A DNA stretch of 64,000 nt from FEB-10 sp963710645 (GTDB lineage: Bacteria; Acidobacteriota; Thermoanaerobaculia; Thermoanaerobaculales; Sulfomarinibacteraceae): assembly GCA_963710645.1 (NCBI GenBank), contig CAVQBD010000002.1, forward strand, positions 248,001 through 312,000, read 5' to 3'. The notes under the pieces are model-generated. The model was not told the DNA's origin and did not search any database. It was given only the letters and a program-made list of their open reading frames with translations. Below are positions 53,101 through 62,290 of the stretch, in pieces. Each line of letters begins with the position of its first letter. Position 1 is the first letter of the stretch. The translations under genes were made by a program, and so were the position numbers.

Positions 53101-55097
53101 CCCTTGGTCGATCGGGGATGAACCTCGATCCTCTGCACGCCCGCGGCCCGTTCGGGGATCTCCCTGACGTCGCCGAGGCCGAGCAAGGCGTCGGCCATGG
53201 TCCAGAACTGGAGTACGACAAGGTTGGGACCGTGGAGCCAGCTCGATTCCTGTGCTCTGAATGCCAATCGTTGCCAACCCGGTTGAAGCGGAGCGTCCCC
53301 TAAGATGTGGCCGTTCACGATCACTCGAATGCGCTGTGAATCGACCAGGCTCCGGACCGGCCACAGGTCGATGACCAGATCGGCCGCGCTCGTCTCGCTG
53401 CGGCGAATCTCCACCGTCGCCTCCCTGCTTACGACCCAAGAGAAGGAGCCTCCGCTGGGATGTGGTTTGGGATCGGACCAACCGCTGCGCAATCCGGACC
53501 GTGATGACGGCTCAAAGTCGATGATGAGCCGGTCCGTCGTCCGTTCCGGTGTTTCGCCGGCGTGGCCGATGACCGGCCAGCAACCGTCCACGGGTCGTTC
53601 GAGGTCGCCGGGAGGCAGTTCGGCCGCCGGTTGAGGCCAGACAAGGGACTCTGGTGGACCGGCCGGGCCGATGAGATCCGGCCGCAACCGGTAGAGCCAT
53701 CCGGTGTCGGGGATGGTCGCGATCAGCGAACCGCGCCTCGTCAGCTTTCGCAGGTCTGGAGGCCGATTGCGCAACGGCGCCACCACCAGAGCAGATGGGA
53801 CGCTGTGGAGCTCCGCGCGGAGGGCCGCCGGGTCTCTGCCCAGGGTTGTGACGCCTGGGGCGTAGTAGTGTTCGACGCATTCGGTACTCCAGTGGTTCTC
53901 CGCCAGTACCGGTTCGCCCGGCCGCCGGGCCACCCGGACGGCCTCTGCCATCCGGTCCCAGTGCGGCCGACCCGTTCGATGGTAGGCGTCGACAGCGAAC
54001 AACATCGCCACAGCCAGGATCGCGATCACGAGGAATCGAAGGGCCTTGGGGCCGAGTCGCAAGAGCATCCGATAAACACCGAGGGCCACCAAGATCATTA
54101 CGAAGGGCCAAAGGGTGGTTTCGTAGCGCCCCTTGCTCCAGCGATTCAGGGCGACCAGGGTTCCTTCCATGAGAAAGATGCCGGCCACAGCGGGGAGGAG
54201 TGTGACTCGACCCGCGGGATCCCGGAGGGCGATGGTGACACCTATCACCCCAAGAACGGCCAGGACCACCGCCAGCCACCCGAGCGGCTCACCCTCGTTG
54301 GCGGCGACAGTGAGAAATTGCCATCGTTCCTCCACCAACTCCAGCGTCCAGTGGGTGGCGCCGCGCGACACCCGGTGCTGCAATCTGGTGGCGATGTGGG
54401 CGAGCCACCCCAGGTAGGGGATCATGCCCAGCACGAGACCGCCGATGAGCGACCGTCTGACCGCGATTGGGCTGGCTGTTTCGGTTTCGGGCATGGCGTC
54501 CCTGTCGAATATCACGATGCCGATGAGGGGAATGAAGATCAACAAGAAGCTGTGATGGGAGAAACACCCGAGTCCCACCAGGATCGACAGGATCGCCGTG
54601 TGTACAAGAGTGGGCCGTTGTCGGATGAGGTCGCCCACGATCATCGTGGCGCCGGTGATCAACAGCAGGTAGGGGTAGGCCCTCAATTCCTGTGAGTAGC
54701 GGATGTGGAAGGTCGATATGGCGAGCATCCCGCCGAGGAGGAGACCGACCGACGGTCCGAAGTGAGCCCGCGTCCAGAGCGCCCAAATGACGATGGATGC
54801 TAGGCCCGCAGCGACCGGAAACAGGCGGATCCAGGGATCTGTGAGGCCTAGCCACAGTGAAAGTTTTGTGATGAAAAGATAAAGAGGCATGTTTTCGGGG
54901 TCGTTGGCCCCGGCCGTGATCAAGTCCCCCAGTGGAAGGACCGCCCGGCCCATGGTGAAGACCTCGTCCAGCGCCAGTGAAAAGCTACCGAGATTGCACA
55001 ACCGAACCCACGCCGCAACGGCGACAATCGCGGCCAGTGTCCACCACCATCGCGCATCCGGTGAGGATTTGTCGACGGTGTGTTGTGTGCCGGTCAT
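53058..55097 (-). CDS. GT39-like (GT-C) glycosyltransferase
   Basis: A 679-residue membrane glycosyltransferase of the ArnT/PMT type that uses a polyprenyl-phosphate sugar donor. The first loop after helix 1 has the acidic motif FSLALDEVFTMGRA (about 38-51), and a TFHIRYSQELRAYPYLL stretch follows. About 10-12 hydrophobic helices fill residues 15-400. The C-terminal half (about 410-679) is soluble, with a beta-sandwich look (VEIRRSETSAADLVIDLWPV). Start at 55097 by hydrophobic layout; the ribosome site is weak. It begins the minus-strand polysaccharide cluster and converges on the PqqD-like gene. Confidence 0.75.
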   Translation of the reverse strand: MTGTQHTVDKSSPDARWWWTLAAIVAVAAWVRLCNLGSFSLALDEVFTMGRAVLPLGDLITAGANDPENMPLYLFITKLSLWLGLTDPWIRLFPVAAGLASIVIWALWTRAHFGPSVGLLLGGMLAISTFHIRYSQELRAYPYLLLITGATMIVGDLIRQRPTLVHTAILSILVGLGCFSHHSFLLIFIPLIGIVIFDRDAMPETETASPIAVRRSLIGGLVLGMIPYLGWLAHIATRLQHRVSRGATHWTLELVEERWQFLTVAANEGEPLGWLAVVLAVLGVIGVTIALRDPAGRVTLLPAVAGIFLMEGTLVALNRWSKGRYETTLWPFVMILVALGVYRMLLRLGPKALRFLVIAILAVAMLFAVDAYHRTGRPHWDRMAEAVRVARRPGEPVLAENHWSTECVEHYYAPGVTTLGRDPAALRAELHSVPSALVVAPLRNRPPDLRKLTRRGSLIATIPDTGWLYRLRPDLIGPAGPPESLVWPQPAAELPPGDLERPVDGCWPVIGHAGETPERTTDRLIIDFEPSSRSGLRSGWSDPKPHPSGGSFSWVVSREATVEIRRSETSAADLVIDLWPVRSLVDSQRIRVIVNGHILGDAPLQPGWQRLAFRAQESSWLHGPNLVVLQFWTMADALLGLGDVREIPERAAGVQRIEVHPRSTKGHSPASSLIVGPPG

Positions 55098-55235
55098 TGA
55101 TTTCGGGTACGGAGTCGCACGTGTTTGGGCCGCAGGGTCCCTTCCTCCTCGCTTATGGTCGACGGGCCCACCGGCGGGGCCCACTCACAGCGGTTCCATA
55201 TCTCCAACTCGGAACTCGGAACCTCGAATGCCCAC

Positions 55236-56666
55236 CTAGGCGGCACCCTGCGCGGTCAGGACCGCGGGGATGGTCTTGAGCATGATTTTGAGGTCGAGCC
55301 ACAACGACCACTGGTCGATGTAGGCCAGGTCGAGGGCGATCCAGCGGTTGAAATCGTCAAGCCCGGCGCGGCCTGAGACCTGCCACAGTCCGGTGAGTCC
55401 CGGTTTCATGGAAAGCCGCCGGAGCTGCCATCGCTCGTACCGCGCCACCTCTTCCGGCAGCGGCGGTCGAGGTCCCACCAACGACATGTGACCCATCAGG
55501 ACGTTGAAGAGTTGCGGCAATTCGTCGATGGACAGCCGGCGGAGAACGCGGCCCACGGGTGTCACGCGAGGGTCTTTTGTGGACTTGAAAGCCGGTCCGT
55601 TCACCTCGTTGAGGTGGGCCACCTCGCCGAGTTGATTCTCCGCGCCCTCATACATTGTGCGGAACTTGTGAAGCATGAAGTGCCGTCCGTTGAGCCCGCA
55701 ACGGACCTGCTGAAAGAGCACCGGACCTCGCGAGGTCAGCTTGATGACAGCCGCCGTGAACAACAGCAAGGGGGACACGACGATCAGCCCGAACGCTGAT
55801 ACCAGCAGGTCGAGCAGTCGTTTGACAAATATGGGAAACGGCGCTCCGGGAGTGTTGGTGAAGGTCAGTAGGGGGATGCCCTCGAGCTCCTCCATGACCA
55901 CTCGAGCCTTCATGTGGGGGAAGAAGAGGGCGACCCGGGCTCGGATACCGAGCTCCGAGCACAGAAGGAAGCTCTCCTCGAATTCCTCGAGCTGACGGCG
56001 GGACAGCACGAAGATGACCTCATCCACCACCTCGTCCTGGAGGATGCGCGGCAGGTCGTCCGCCGAACCCAACACCGGCAGATCGCAGACTTGGTTCGGG
56101 TAGGAACCGTTCGGGGCGATGAAACCGAGCAGTTTGAGTCCCCAATGGGGATGGGCCTGGATGATCTGGGCGACCTCTTCGGAGCGAGGGTTGATGCCTA
56201 CGATGAGAAGTGTTCGATAGTTATAGCCTCGTTTTCGGACATGACGCGCGATCGACCTCAGAACGATTTTCTCGCCCACCAACAGGACCAGGTCAAGGCT
56301 GGCGAAGAGGATCAGGAAGGGGCGGGATACGAAATCGAGACGGAGCAGCCAACCCGAGGCTGCCAGGGTCAGGGTGCCGATACCGACCACCCGGACCACC
56401 TGCCAAACCTCCCTCGACAGCGCCACCGTGCGGCGTGACGAGTAGGTTTCGCTGGTGACCAGGAGGAAGGCCCAGATGGCGAGCACCAGGGGCAGCAGGC
56501 CGAGGTATCGTGACAGCGGGTAGAGCTCGGTCGGAAAAAGATTCGGAAAGAGCTTCGGACCGAGGTGGGATCGGATCGCCCAGGCCATCAGGAATGCCAC
56601 CGCCGTGAGCACCAGATCAGTGGCCCCCACCCAGTAGGCGACGAGCTTGGCGCGTTCCTTCAGCAC
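55236..56666 (-). CDS. Polyprenyl-phosphate sugar-1-phosphate transferase (EpsE/WcaJ type)
   Basis: A 476-residue initiating glycosylphosphotransferase that moves a sugar-1-phosphate from UDP-sugar to undecaprenyl phosphate. It has four or five N-terminal helices (about 10-125), a cytoplasmic Rossmann-like segment (TLLIVGINPRSEEVAQI), a last helix (about 280-305), and then the conserved C-terminal catalytic domain (GPVLFQQVRCGLNGRHF, KFRTM, SIDELPQLFNVL, SLVGPRPPLPEEV). Length fits the PSS family. It overlaps the next gene upstream on the strand by 7 bases, so the glycosyltransferases are one operon. Confidence 0.92.
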   Translation of the reverse strand: MLKERAKLVAYWVGATDLVLTAVAFLMAWAIRSHLGPKLFPNLFPTELYPLSRYLGLLPLVLAIWAFLLVTSETYSSRRTVALSREVWQVVRVVGIGTLTLAASGWLLRLDFVSRPFLILFASLDLVLLVGEKIVLRSIARHVRKRGYNYRTLLIVGINPRSEEVAQIIQAHPHWGLKLLGFIAPNGSYPNQVCDLPVLGSADDLPRILQDEVVDEVIFVLSRRQLEEFEESFLLCSELGIRARVALFFPHMKARVVMEELEGIPLLTFTNTPGAPFPIFVKRLLDLLVSAFGLIVVSPLLLFTAAVIKLTSRGPVLFQQVRCGLNGRHFMLHKFRTMYEGAENQLGEVAHLNEVNGPAFKSTKDPRVTPVGRVLRRLSIDELPQLFNVLMGHMSLVGPRPPLPEEVARYERWQLRRLSMKPGLTGLWQVSGRAGLDDFNRWIALDLAYIDQWSLWLDLKIMLKTIPAVLTAQGAA

Positions 56667-57751
56667 ATCTTCCTCAGGATCTTCTCGTATCGATCGGCAA
56701 CATCACTCCACAGATACCGCTCCTCGACCCGCCGGAGGGATCGCTCGCCGAGTTCCAATAGGGTCGATTCATCCTCGACGACCTCCGCCAACACCGTTGA
56801 GAGCGACTCGATGCCGGAAAACCTGAACCGACGACCGGCAGTCCCGGCCACCTCCCGGTTTTCTGGGGTGTCATAGTACAGCACGGGCCGGCCCGCACCC
56901 ATGGCTTCCACCAGAGCAGGGTGGGTCCCACCCACCTCGGTGGCGTGGATGTAGAGCCGGCATCCGAAGAGCAGCTGGCGATAGCCGTCGCCGTAGATCG
57001 GACCGGGGAGCACGACCCGATCGTCAGCCAGTTCCCGGACCCGGCGTTGTAGATCGTCGGCGTAGGGTGCGCCGCCTACCATCACCAAGGGCCGGTCGCC
57101 TCCGACCCGCGAGTATGCCGCCACAACCCTGTCGGGGTTGTTCTCGGGTTCGAAGCGGGACACGTAGAGTACGAATTCGCCGGCCGCGAGGCCGAGCTGG
57201 GCCAGCACGCCGGTCTCATGAGGTCGCTCCAGGTCTCCCCCATAGACAATCATCTCCGACGGCGCCCGGTAGAACCGGCGATAGTAGCGGTGGATGACCT
57301 CGGCATCGGTGACGAGAGTATCGGGGACGAGGGCTGCGAGTCGTTCGCAGACGGCATAGTATGTACGCCCCCAGCGGCCCCACTTGCGGCGTTTGCGCTC
57401 GAGTCCGTCAACGTTGAGAGCCACCGGCGTGCCGCCGAGTTGCAGGATTCGGACAAACGGAGCATTTGCTGCGTTACACAGCAAGACCGCGTCGTAGTTC
57501 TCCCGGATCGCGTGAAGCGAGGCCAGCAGGGTGTGCGACACCGTCTCGAGGTGTTTGGTATACAGCGCGGGAAGGACCACGAGCCTCATGCCCCGGTAGC
57601 TGGAGAGTTCGGGATCGACAAAGGCCGTTCGGCCGTACACGGTAACGTCATGGCCGCGTTCGACCAGTCGTCGTCCCAGTTCCTCGGCGAAGGTCTCGAA
57701 TCCTCCGTACGAGGCCGGTACACCGCGAGTCCCCAGGATGGCAAGCTTCAC
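56660..57751 (-). CDS. GT4-family glycosyltransferase (DUF1972 type)
   Basis: A 363-residue GT-B enzyme. The N-terminus VKLAILGTRGVPASYGGFET is the DUF1972/rhamnosyltransferase-like signature, and the C-terminal E-x7-E segment of GT4 is seen in HATEVGGTHPALVEAMGAG. GTG at 57751 is chosen since it overlaps the preceding stop in GTGA; a TTG eight codons earlier is less likely. It would add a sugar to the lipid-linked acceptor made by the adjacent transferase. The exact sugar is not readable. Confidence 0.88.
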   Translation of the reverse strand: MKLAILGTRGVPASYGGFETFAEELGRRLVERGHDVTVYGRTAFVDPELSSYRGMRLVVLPALYTKHLETVSHTLLASLHAIRENYDAVLLCNAANAPFVRILQLGGTPVALNVDGLERKRRKWGRWGRTYYAVCERLAALVPDTLVTDAEVIHRYYRRFYRAPSEMIVYGGDLERPHETGVLAQLGLAAGEFVLYVSRFEPENNPDRVVAAYSRVGGDRPLVMVGGAPYADDLQRRVRELADDRVVLPGPIYGDGYRQLLFGCRLYIHATEVGGTHPALVEAMGAGRPVLYYDTPENREVAGTAGRRFRFSGIESLSTVLAEVVEDESTLLELGERSLRRVEERYLWSDVADRYEKILRKMC

Positions 57752-58773
57752 GACCTCTCTATCTCCTCGGTCCAACCTCGTCTACGGAACCAGCGTCGCA
57801 GGCGTCGGGGAGATTCGGTCCGGCGGTCCATGACCCAGCGTCTTCGGGCGGCAGCGTCAGAGCGCAGCCGCCAAACGTCTGCCAGGGCCGGCAGCGAGCC
57901 CCGTTCGACCGTGCAACAGGCCCCAACGACAGCCAGATCGCGGACCAGCCACGCCGGAAGGCAGCCCAGATGCCAACCCAGGTCGGCGCAGTGGAGCCGG
58001 AGCAGGAAGCGATTCCGTACCGACAGACGGTTGATTGCGTCGTGACCGCTGCGGCCTCCCTCAGGTTGAAAACCCCTTTGGTGAGCGGCCACCGCCCGCG
58101 GTTCGTAGAGGCATCGCCAGCCCCGCCATTGGAGGCGCCAGGCGAGCTCGGCGTCTTCGCGGTAGGCGAAGAAGCTGGTCGCGAAGATCTCACCGTCGGG
58201 GTAGGCCACGTCGGCCAGCGCCTGTCTTCGATACAGGGTCGCCGCTCCGGTGCCGCCGAAGACCCACGCCGGTTCATCAAACTGGCCGAGATCTTTCGTG
58301 CCTGTACCGCGATCGAAATGGCGGCCGGACGCCGTGACCACCATGCCCGCGGCATCCAGCGCCGGTCCGGTTTCCAAGGTGCTGGTGGCGGCTCTCAGCA
58401 ATTTACCGGTGGCGGAGCCGATGCGGTCCCGGTCGGGGTTGGCCTGAATGGACTCCAGCAGCGCCGCAACGAAGTCTGGCCGCGGGGCACAGTCGGGGTT
58501 CAGCGACAACAGCCACGGTGACGAGGTTCGGCCGATGCCCGTATTGGATGCCGCTGAAAAGCCGGTGTTGGTGTCCCGTCGTATCAACTGTAGGGGGATG
58601 GATCGGGCATGGACCTCGGCGATCTGAGTCGAACCGTCACTGGACGCGTTGTCCACCAGCACCACCCGTTCAGGTGCGGGTTCGAGGCGGTTCACGGCCG
58701 CCAAACAGGCCGGCAGGGTGGTCCCGTGGTTGTACGTGACCACCACCACCGAGTACGCAGGCAGGTCGGCCAT
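57748..58773 (-). CDS. GT2-family glycosyltransferase
   Basis: A 341-residue GT-A enzyme of the rhamnosyltransferase-like GT2 group. Motifs: SVVVVTYNHGTTLPACLAAV (about 8-27), VDNASSDGS, LNPDCAPRPDF (the metal-binding D-x-D equivalent) and YREDAELAWRLQWRG with the catalytic ED. No transmembrane helix is evident. It precedes the GT4 gene with a 4-base overlap and starts the minus-strand run. Its 5' side faces the long plus-strand membrane protein across a word element. Confidence 0.9.
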   Translation of the reverse strand: MADLPAYSVVVVTYNHGTTLPACLAAVNRLEPAPERVVLVDNASSDGSTQIAEVHARSIPLQLIRRDTNTGFSAASNTGIGRTSSPWLLSLNPDCAPRPDFVAALLESIQANPDRDRIGSATGKLLRAATSTLETGPALDAAGMVVTASGRHFDRGTGTKDLGQFDEPAWVFGGTGAATLYRRQALADVAYPDGEIFATSFFAYREDAELAWRLQWRGWRCLYEPRAVAAHQRGFQPEGGRSGHDAINRLSVRNRFLLRLHCADLGWHLGCLPAWLVRDLAVVGACCTVERGSLPALADVWRLRSDAAARRRWVMDRRTESPRRLRRWFRRRGWTEEIERS

Positions 58774-59065
58774 GGCGTAATAGTGGCACAGTTTGTGGGG
58801 GAGTAGGCGGTGGGAAGTACGCTGTCAATTCGAAATTCGAAATTCGAAATTCGAAAACCACCACCCACCCGCGACAGTTCCAGATTCCGGGTTCCGGGTT
58901 TTTCCCCACCCACTGGGAGAAACAACTCGGAATCCGGAACACGGAATTTGGAACGCAATCGATGGATTGCGGACTCCCAGCTCGCTGCTCCACACTTTCC
59001 ACACCGGGTGGGCCGGTTGGGGCAAATCGAGACGACCGCGGGGGGTGACCCGTATACTTCGACAG
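58774..59065. repeat. Divergent promoter region with word element 14
   Basis: ATTCGAAATTCGAAATTCGA words (58829-58858), the core CCACCCACCCGCGAC (58860-58874), TTCCGGGTTCCGGGTTTTTC words (58883-58903) and their inverse AACTCGGAATCCGGAACACG (58924-58955), then CCACACTTTCCACACC. It lies between divergent genes, so such elements are not only 3' structures. Confidence 0.7.
59053..59058 (+). promoter_or_regulatory. -10 element giving a probable leaderless mRNA
   Basis: TATACT ends 8 bases before the ATG at 59066, so transcription should begin at or next to the start codon. No ribosome site is present. PqqD (TACGCT before 52744) and rarD show a similar layout. No clear -35 is seen. Confidence 0.45.
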
Positions 59066-62000
59066 ATGCCAGGCAACGGTCCAGGATGGGGCGCGCGGTT
59101 GCCGTCGTTGTTGTCGGCGGCCGTGTTGTCGGTCCTTGCGGCGGTTCTCGCGGTGGGCGGGCGGCTGGCGGTTGTGGACGCCGTGTGGATCTCGGGCAGC
59201 GTCCTGCTCGGCTTTGGGCCGAGCGGGTGGCAGGCACCCGTGGGCTGGCGACGACGATTGGCCGAGGGGGCGTTGGTGCCCGTCGCCGCGGCGCTCATGC
59301 TGGTGGCCGATCCGACGGTTCGTCGGATGTTGATTGCACCTCTGTTGGTGGTTGCGGCGACGGCTGCTGCGCTGGCGGCCCATGAAAAGGCACCGCCCCA
59401 AAGCCGGCTGATGCTGTGGATGGCCTTTGGCGCCGCGGTTCGCTCGGCGGGCGGTCTCGGTCTGATGGGCGGCGGTGTACTTTCGGCGACATTCGCCGTC
59501 ATGGCGAGCATGGTGGCGCCCGGCGTGGCCGCTTGCCTCGGCCCGGGTGCGGCCCTGGCCACCGGGCTTCTTGTGGCGACCTTTCCTTTGCAGCGATGGC
59601 CGTTGGCGGCGCTGGCGGTCACAGTGGTTGCGGTCGGACTACTGCCCTGGCTTCGCGGCCGCGACACGCGTCCGGGATTTCCTTGGGGATGGATGCCCGC
59701 GATCGCCGCGGCCGGGATTCTGGGCGCGGCGGTGGCGCCGTGGGCTGGTATCCGGCCGAGTGATGCGATGCCCGTGATGGGGTGGTTGACTTTGGGGGCG
59801 TTCGCGGTGGCGGCGGTTGTGACTCTCAGACTCCCACCTTCGTTGGCGGGTGCGGTCTGGTTCGCGGCGGCGGCGACCTTCGGCCCGGTTCAGGGCCCGA
59901 CCCCGGAGTGGCCGGTGGCGCGAGTGACACTATCCCACCCGGAGTTGGTTCTTCCCGCTGGATCCGGAGGCCCGTATATTCTCGACGTCACCCTTCGTGG
60001 TGGTCGAGCCGTCGAGGACGGTGAGGCGATTGCGGTGTTGACGACGTCAGCCGGCGAGAGGATCCTCCGCGCGGGCCGGGATGGGGCGGATGCCACCCAT
60101 CGCCAGCCAGAATCGGCGGCCCCTGCGCGGCATGGAATACCGGACTGGCCGGTCTGGCGACCGTCGCAGTTTGGCAGCGGCGGATTTTGGCGGGTCGCTG
60201 GGCGGTCAATGCCCGCAGTCGACGCGGGTGAGCGGCCGCGGCTTGTCCGCCACCCTGACTTGCCGGAGAAGACGGTGCTGGTGGTGGATTCGGCGGGGCC
60301 GGTTTCCCCGGTGCCGCCGAGGGATTGGATTCTGCCCACTTGGATGTGGGCAACGGCGATGGTCGTTTTCCTGATACAGCTGGCCTCAGGGACCATTCGG
60401 TTGCCGGTGGCCGCTGTGCCATGGGCGATTCTGGTCACCGGAAACCTCGCCGCACGATTCTGGATCGAACCTCTCCGATTGGCTGTGGAAAGACATTCAG
60501 TGGATCTCGCCTTGGCGGCGGTTGTGGCGGCCTGGGCACCGGCGGCGTGGGGTTGGCTCGGCGAAGGTCGTGTGGCACGCACGATGGCGACCCTGCTGAT
60601 TCCGCTTGCGCTGGCGACTCCCCACCTGACGCCGCCGATGTACGGTGACGAGCCATTCCACCTCAGGGTCATGGAGTCCGTGGTCGCGGACCACGACCTT
60701 GACGTGGCGAACAATCTCGCCGGCGACGATCTGGTTGGAGATCGCGGGAGGATTGTGGGTCTCAAGATGATCCACTCGCCGGTCCTCGCCCTCTTGCTGC
60801 TGCCCGGGTTTTTGGTGGCGGGACGGACAGGGGCGTTGGTGCTGTTGGCGGCGGCTGGCGTCGTGCTGGCAGTGCTTGTGGCCAAACGGTCCGGTCAGCT
60901 CGGCGTGCCGAGGTCACGGACCCGGTGGGTGGTTTTGGGTCTCGCCCTGAGTTATCCGGTGGCCACCTACGCCACTCAGGTTTGGGTCGAGCTGCCCGGA
61001 GCGATGATGATCGCCGCGATCCTCGCCGTGTCCGGACTGCCGAGGGGAGGGGGCTGGGCCTCTGCAGTGCTGGCGCTGTTGGCGGGCGCCATGAAGACCC
61101 GCCTGGGACTGATCACTTTCCCGGCCGCCGCAGCGGCATGGTGGCGGAGCGGCCGCGGTTCGCCGTGGGCCGGGGCGGTGGTACTCGGAGCCGCGGCGGT
61201 CGGCGCGTTGGCGGTGGGCTGGGCCACCATGGGTCATCCCTTCGGCGCTTTTCGGCGGCTCGCCCACTTGTTGCCGGCGGATTTCTTGCTGCCGTTCAAA
61301 GTTGTGGGTGGATTGGCCTTCGATCCTGCCGGCGGACTTGCCTTCACGGGCCCCTTGTTGCTTGTTGCGGTAGTCTCGGCCGCTGCGCTGTGGAACCGTG
61401 GCGGACCGGGGGAACGGGCAGTGCTGATCGGGGGCTTGCTGACTGTGGCAGCCCTGCTCCATTCGAAGGAGTGGTATGGCGGTGGGGCACCGCCGGCCCG
61501 TTATCTTGTGCCCATGTTGCCGGTCTTTGCCCTGACCTGGGGAATCCTGTTGTGGCGACCGACCAGGTGGCGGCGGCTGGTCGAAGTGCTGATGGTGCCG
61601 TCGGTGTTCATGTGGTGGGCGCTTGTTACGAGGCCCCATTTCTCCATCAATCCGGGTGACGGTCACTGGTGGCTGTCCGACGTGTTGGCGCGTCGCCTCG
61701 TTGCCGATACCCAGTTCCTGGTTCCGTCGTTTCTGGTGCCCACCCCAGCGACATTGTGGGTTCCACCGGTGTTCGTGGCCGCTGCCGCCGCCGCAGTGTT
61801 TGTGAGCTCGAGGAACCGCAGGGCGCTCGGGATCCTGGTGCGAACAGGGGTGGCGATCTGGCTGCTGGTGGCGTCGGCGGCGTCCGCCGCCGCGGTCTTC
61901 CGGTACGACCGGGTCGTGGAGGTGGAGGCCGCACAGGTTCGCAGATTCGGTGGCGTGCCCGAGCCCAAAGCAGGGACATTCTCCAGATTCGAGCGTCGCC

Positions 62001-62290
62001 TGGGTTGGAGGGCGACTGACGGGGGCGGAATCTCGGTGTCGCTCCATCTGGCCCCGGAGAGCCGTGTTTGGCTTGAAGGATGGTTGGTGGGCAGGGCCCA
62101 GTTGGGCGGCCGGCTCGAGGTGACCTGGGATGGCGGCGCCACTTCGTCAATAGAGGTTGAGGGATCGGCAACCAACGGTCGGGTCCGGCTTCCGGACCCC
62201 CCCGGCCATGGGCGGCAGCGGGTGCGTGTGGTGCTTCGCGCGCCCGAGCGGGGTGCGGCAGTCTTCGACCGCATCGTGGTTGAGCAGTGA
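59066..62290 (+). CDS. Large polytopic membrane protein, probable GT-C glycosyltransferase
   Basis: A 1074-residue protein with about 20 or more hydrophobic helices in two blocks (residues about 5-290 and 420-960), separated by a soluble Pro/Val-rich domain (about 295-415). The segment PPMYGDEPFHLRVMESVV (about 525-542), with the GDEP acidic pair after a helix, resembles the first catalytic loop of GT-C mannosyl-type transferases. The C-terminal ~100 residues form a beta-rich cap (VSLHLAPESRVWLEGWLVG). Start at 59066; an earlier in-frame reading runs through the word element. It overlaps the sulfatase-fold gene in GTGA. Its exact donor and acceptor are unknown. Confidence 0.65.
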   Translation: MPGNGPGWGARLPSLLSAAVLSVLAAVLAVGGRLAVVDAVWISGSVLLGFGPSGWQAPVGWRRRLAEGALVPVAAALMLVADPTVRRMLIAPLLVVAATAAALAAHEKAPPQSRLMLWMAFGAAVRSAGGLGLMGGGVLSATFAVMASMVAPGVAACLGPGAALATGLLVATFPLQRWPLAALAVTVVAVGLLPWLRGRDTRPGFPWGWMPAIAAAGILGAAVAPWAGIRPSDAMPVMGWLTLGAFAVAAVVTLRLPPSLAGAVWFAAAATFGPVQGPTPEWPVARVTLSHPELVLPAGSGGPYILDVTLRGGRAVEDGEAIAVLTTSAGERILRAGRDGADATHRQPESAAPARHGIPDWPVWRPSQFGSGGFWRVAGRSMPAVDAGERPRLVRHPDLPEKTVLVVDSAGPVSPVPPRDWILPTWMWATAMVVFLIQLASGTIRLPVAAVPWAILVTGNLAARFWIEPLRLAVERHSVDLALAAVVAAWAPAAWGWLGEGRVARTMATLLIPLALATPHLTPPMYGDEPFHLRVMESVVADHDLDVANNLAGDDLVGDRGRIVGLKMIHSPVLALLLLPGFLVAGRTGALVLLAAAGVVLAVLVAKRSGQLGVPRSRTRWVVLGLALSYPVATYATQVWVELPGAMMIAAILAVSGLPRGGGWASAVLALLAGAMKTRLGLITFPAAAAAWWRSGRGSPWAGAVVLGAAAVGALAVGWATMGHPFGAFRRLAHLLPADFLLPFKVVGGLAFDPAGGLAFTGPLLLVAVVSAAALWNRGGPGERAVLIGGLLTVAALLHSKEWYGGGAPPARYLVPMLPVFALTWGILLWRPTRWRRLVEVLMVPSVFMWWALVTRPHFSINPGDGHWWLSDVLARRLVADTQFLVPSFLVPTPATLWVPPVFVAAAAAAVFVSSRNRRALGILVRTGVAIWLLVASAASAAAVFRYDRVVEVEAAQVRRFGGVPEPKAGTFSRFERRLGWRATDGGGISVSLHLAPESRVWLEGWLVGRAQLGGRLEVTWDGGATSSIEVEGSATNGRVRLPDPPGHGRQRVRVVLRAPERGAAVFDRIVVEQ

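Noticed and set aside
58793..59065. N-terminal 91-codon extension of the large membrane protein
   Set aside because: It translates the word element (repeated FEIRNSKFE-like text). A -10 box and ATG at 59066 are a better start.
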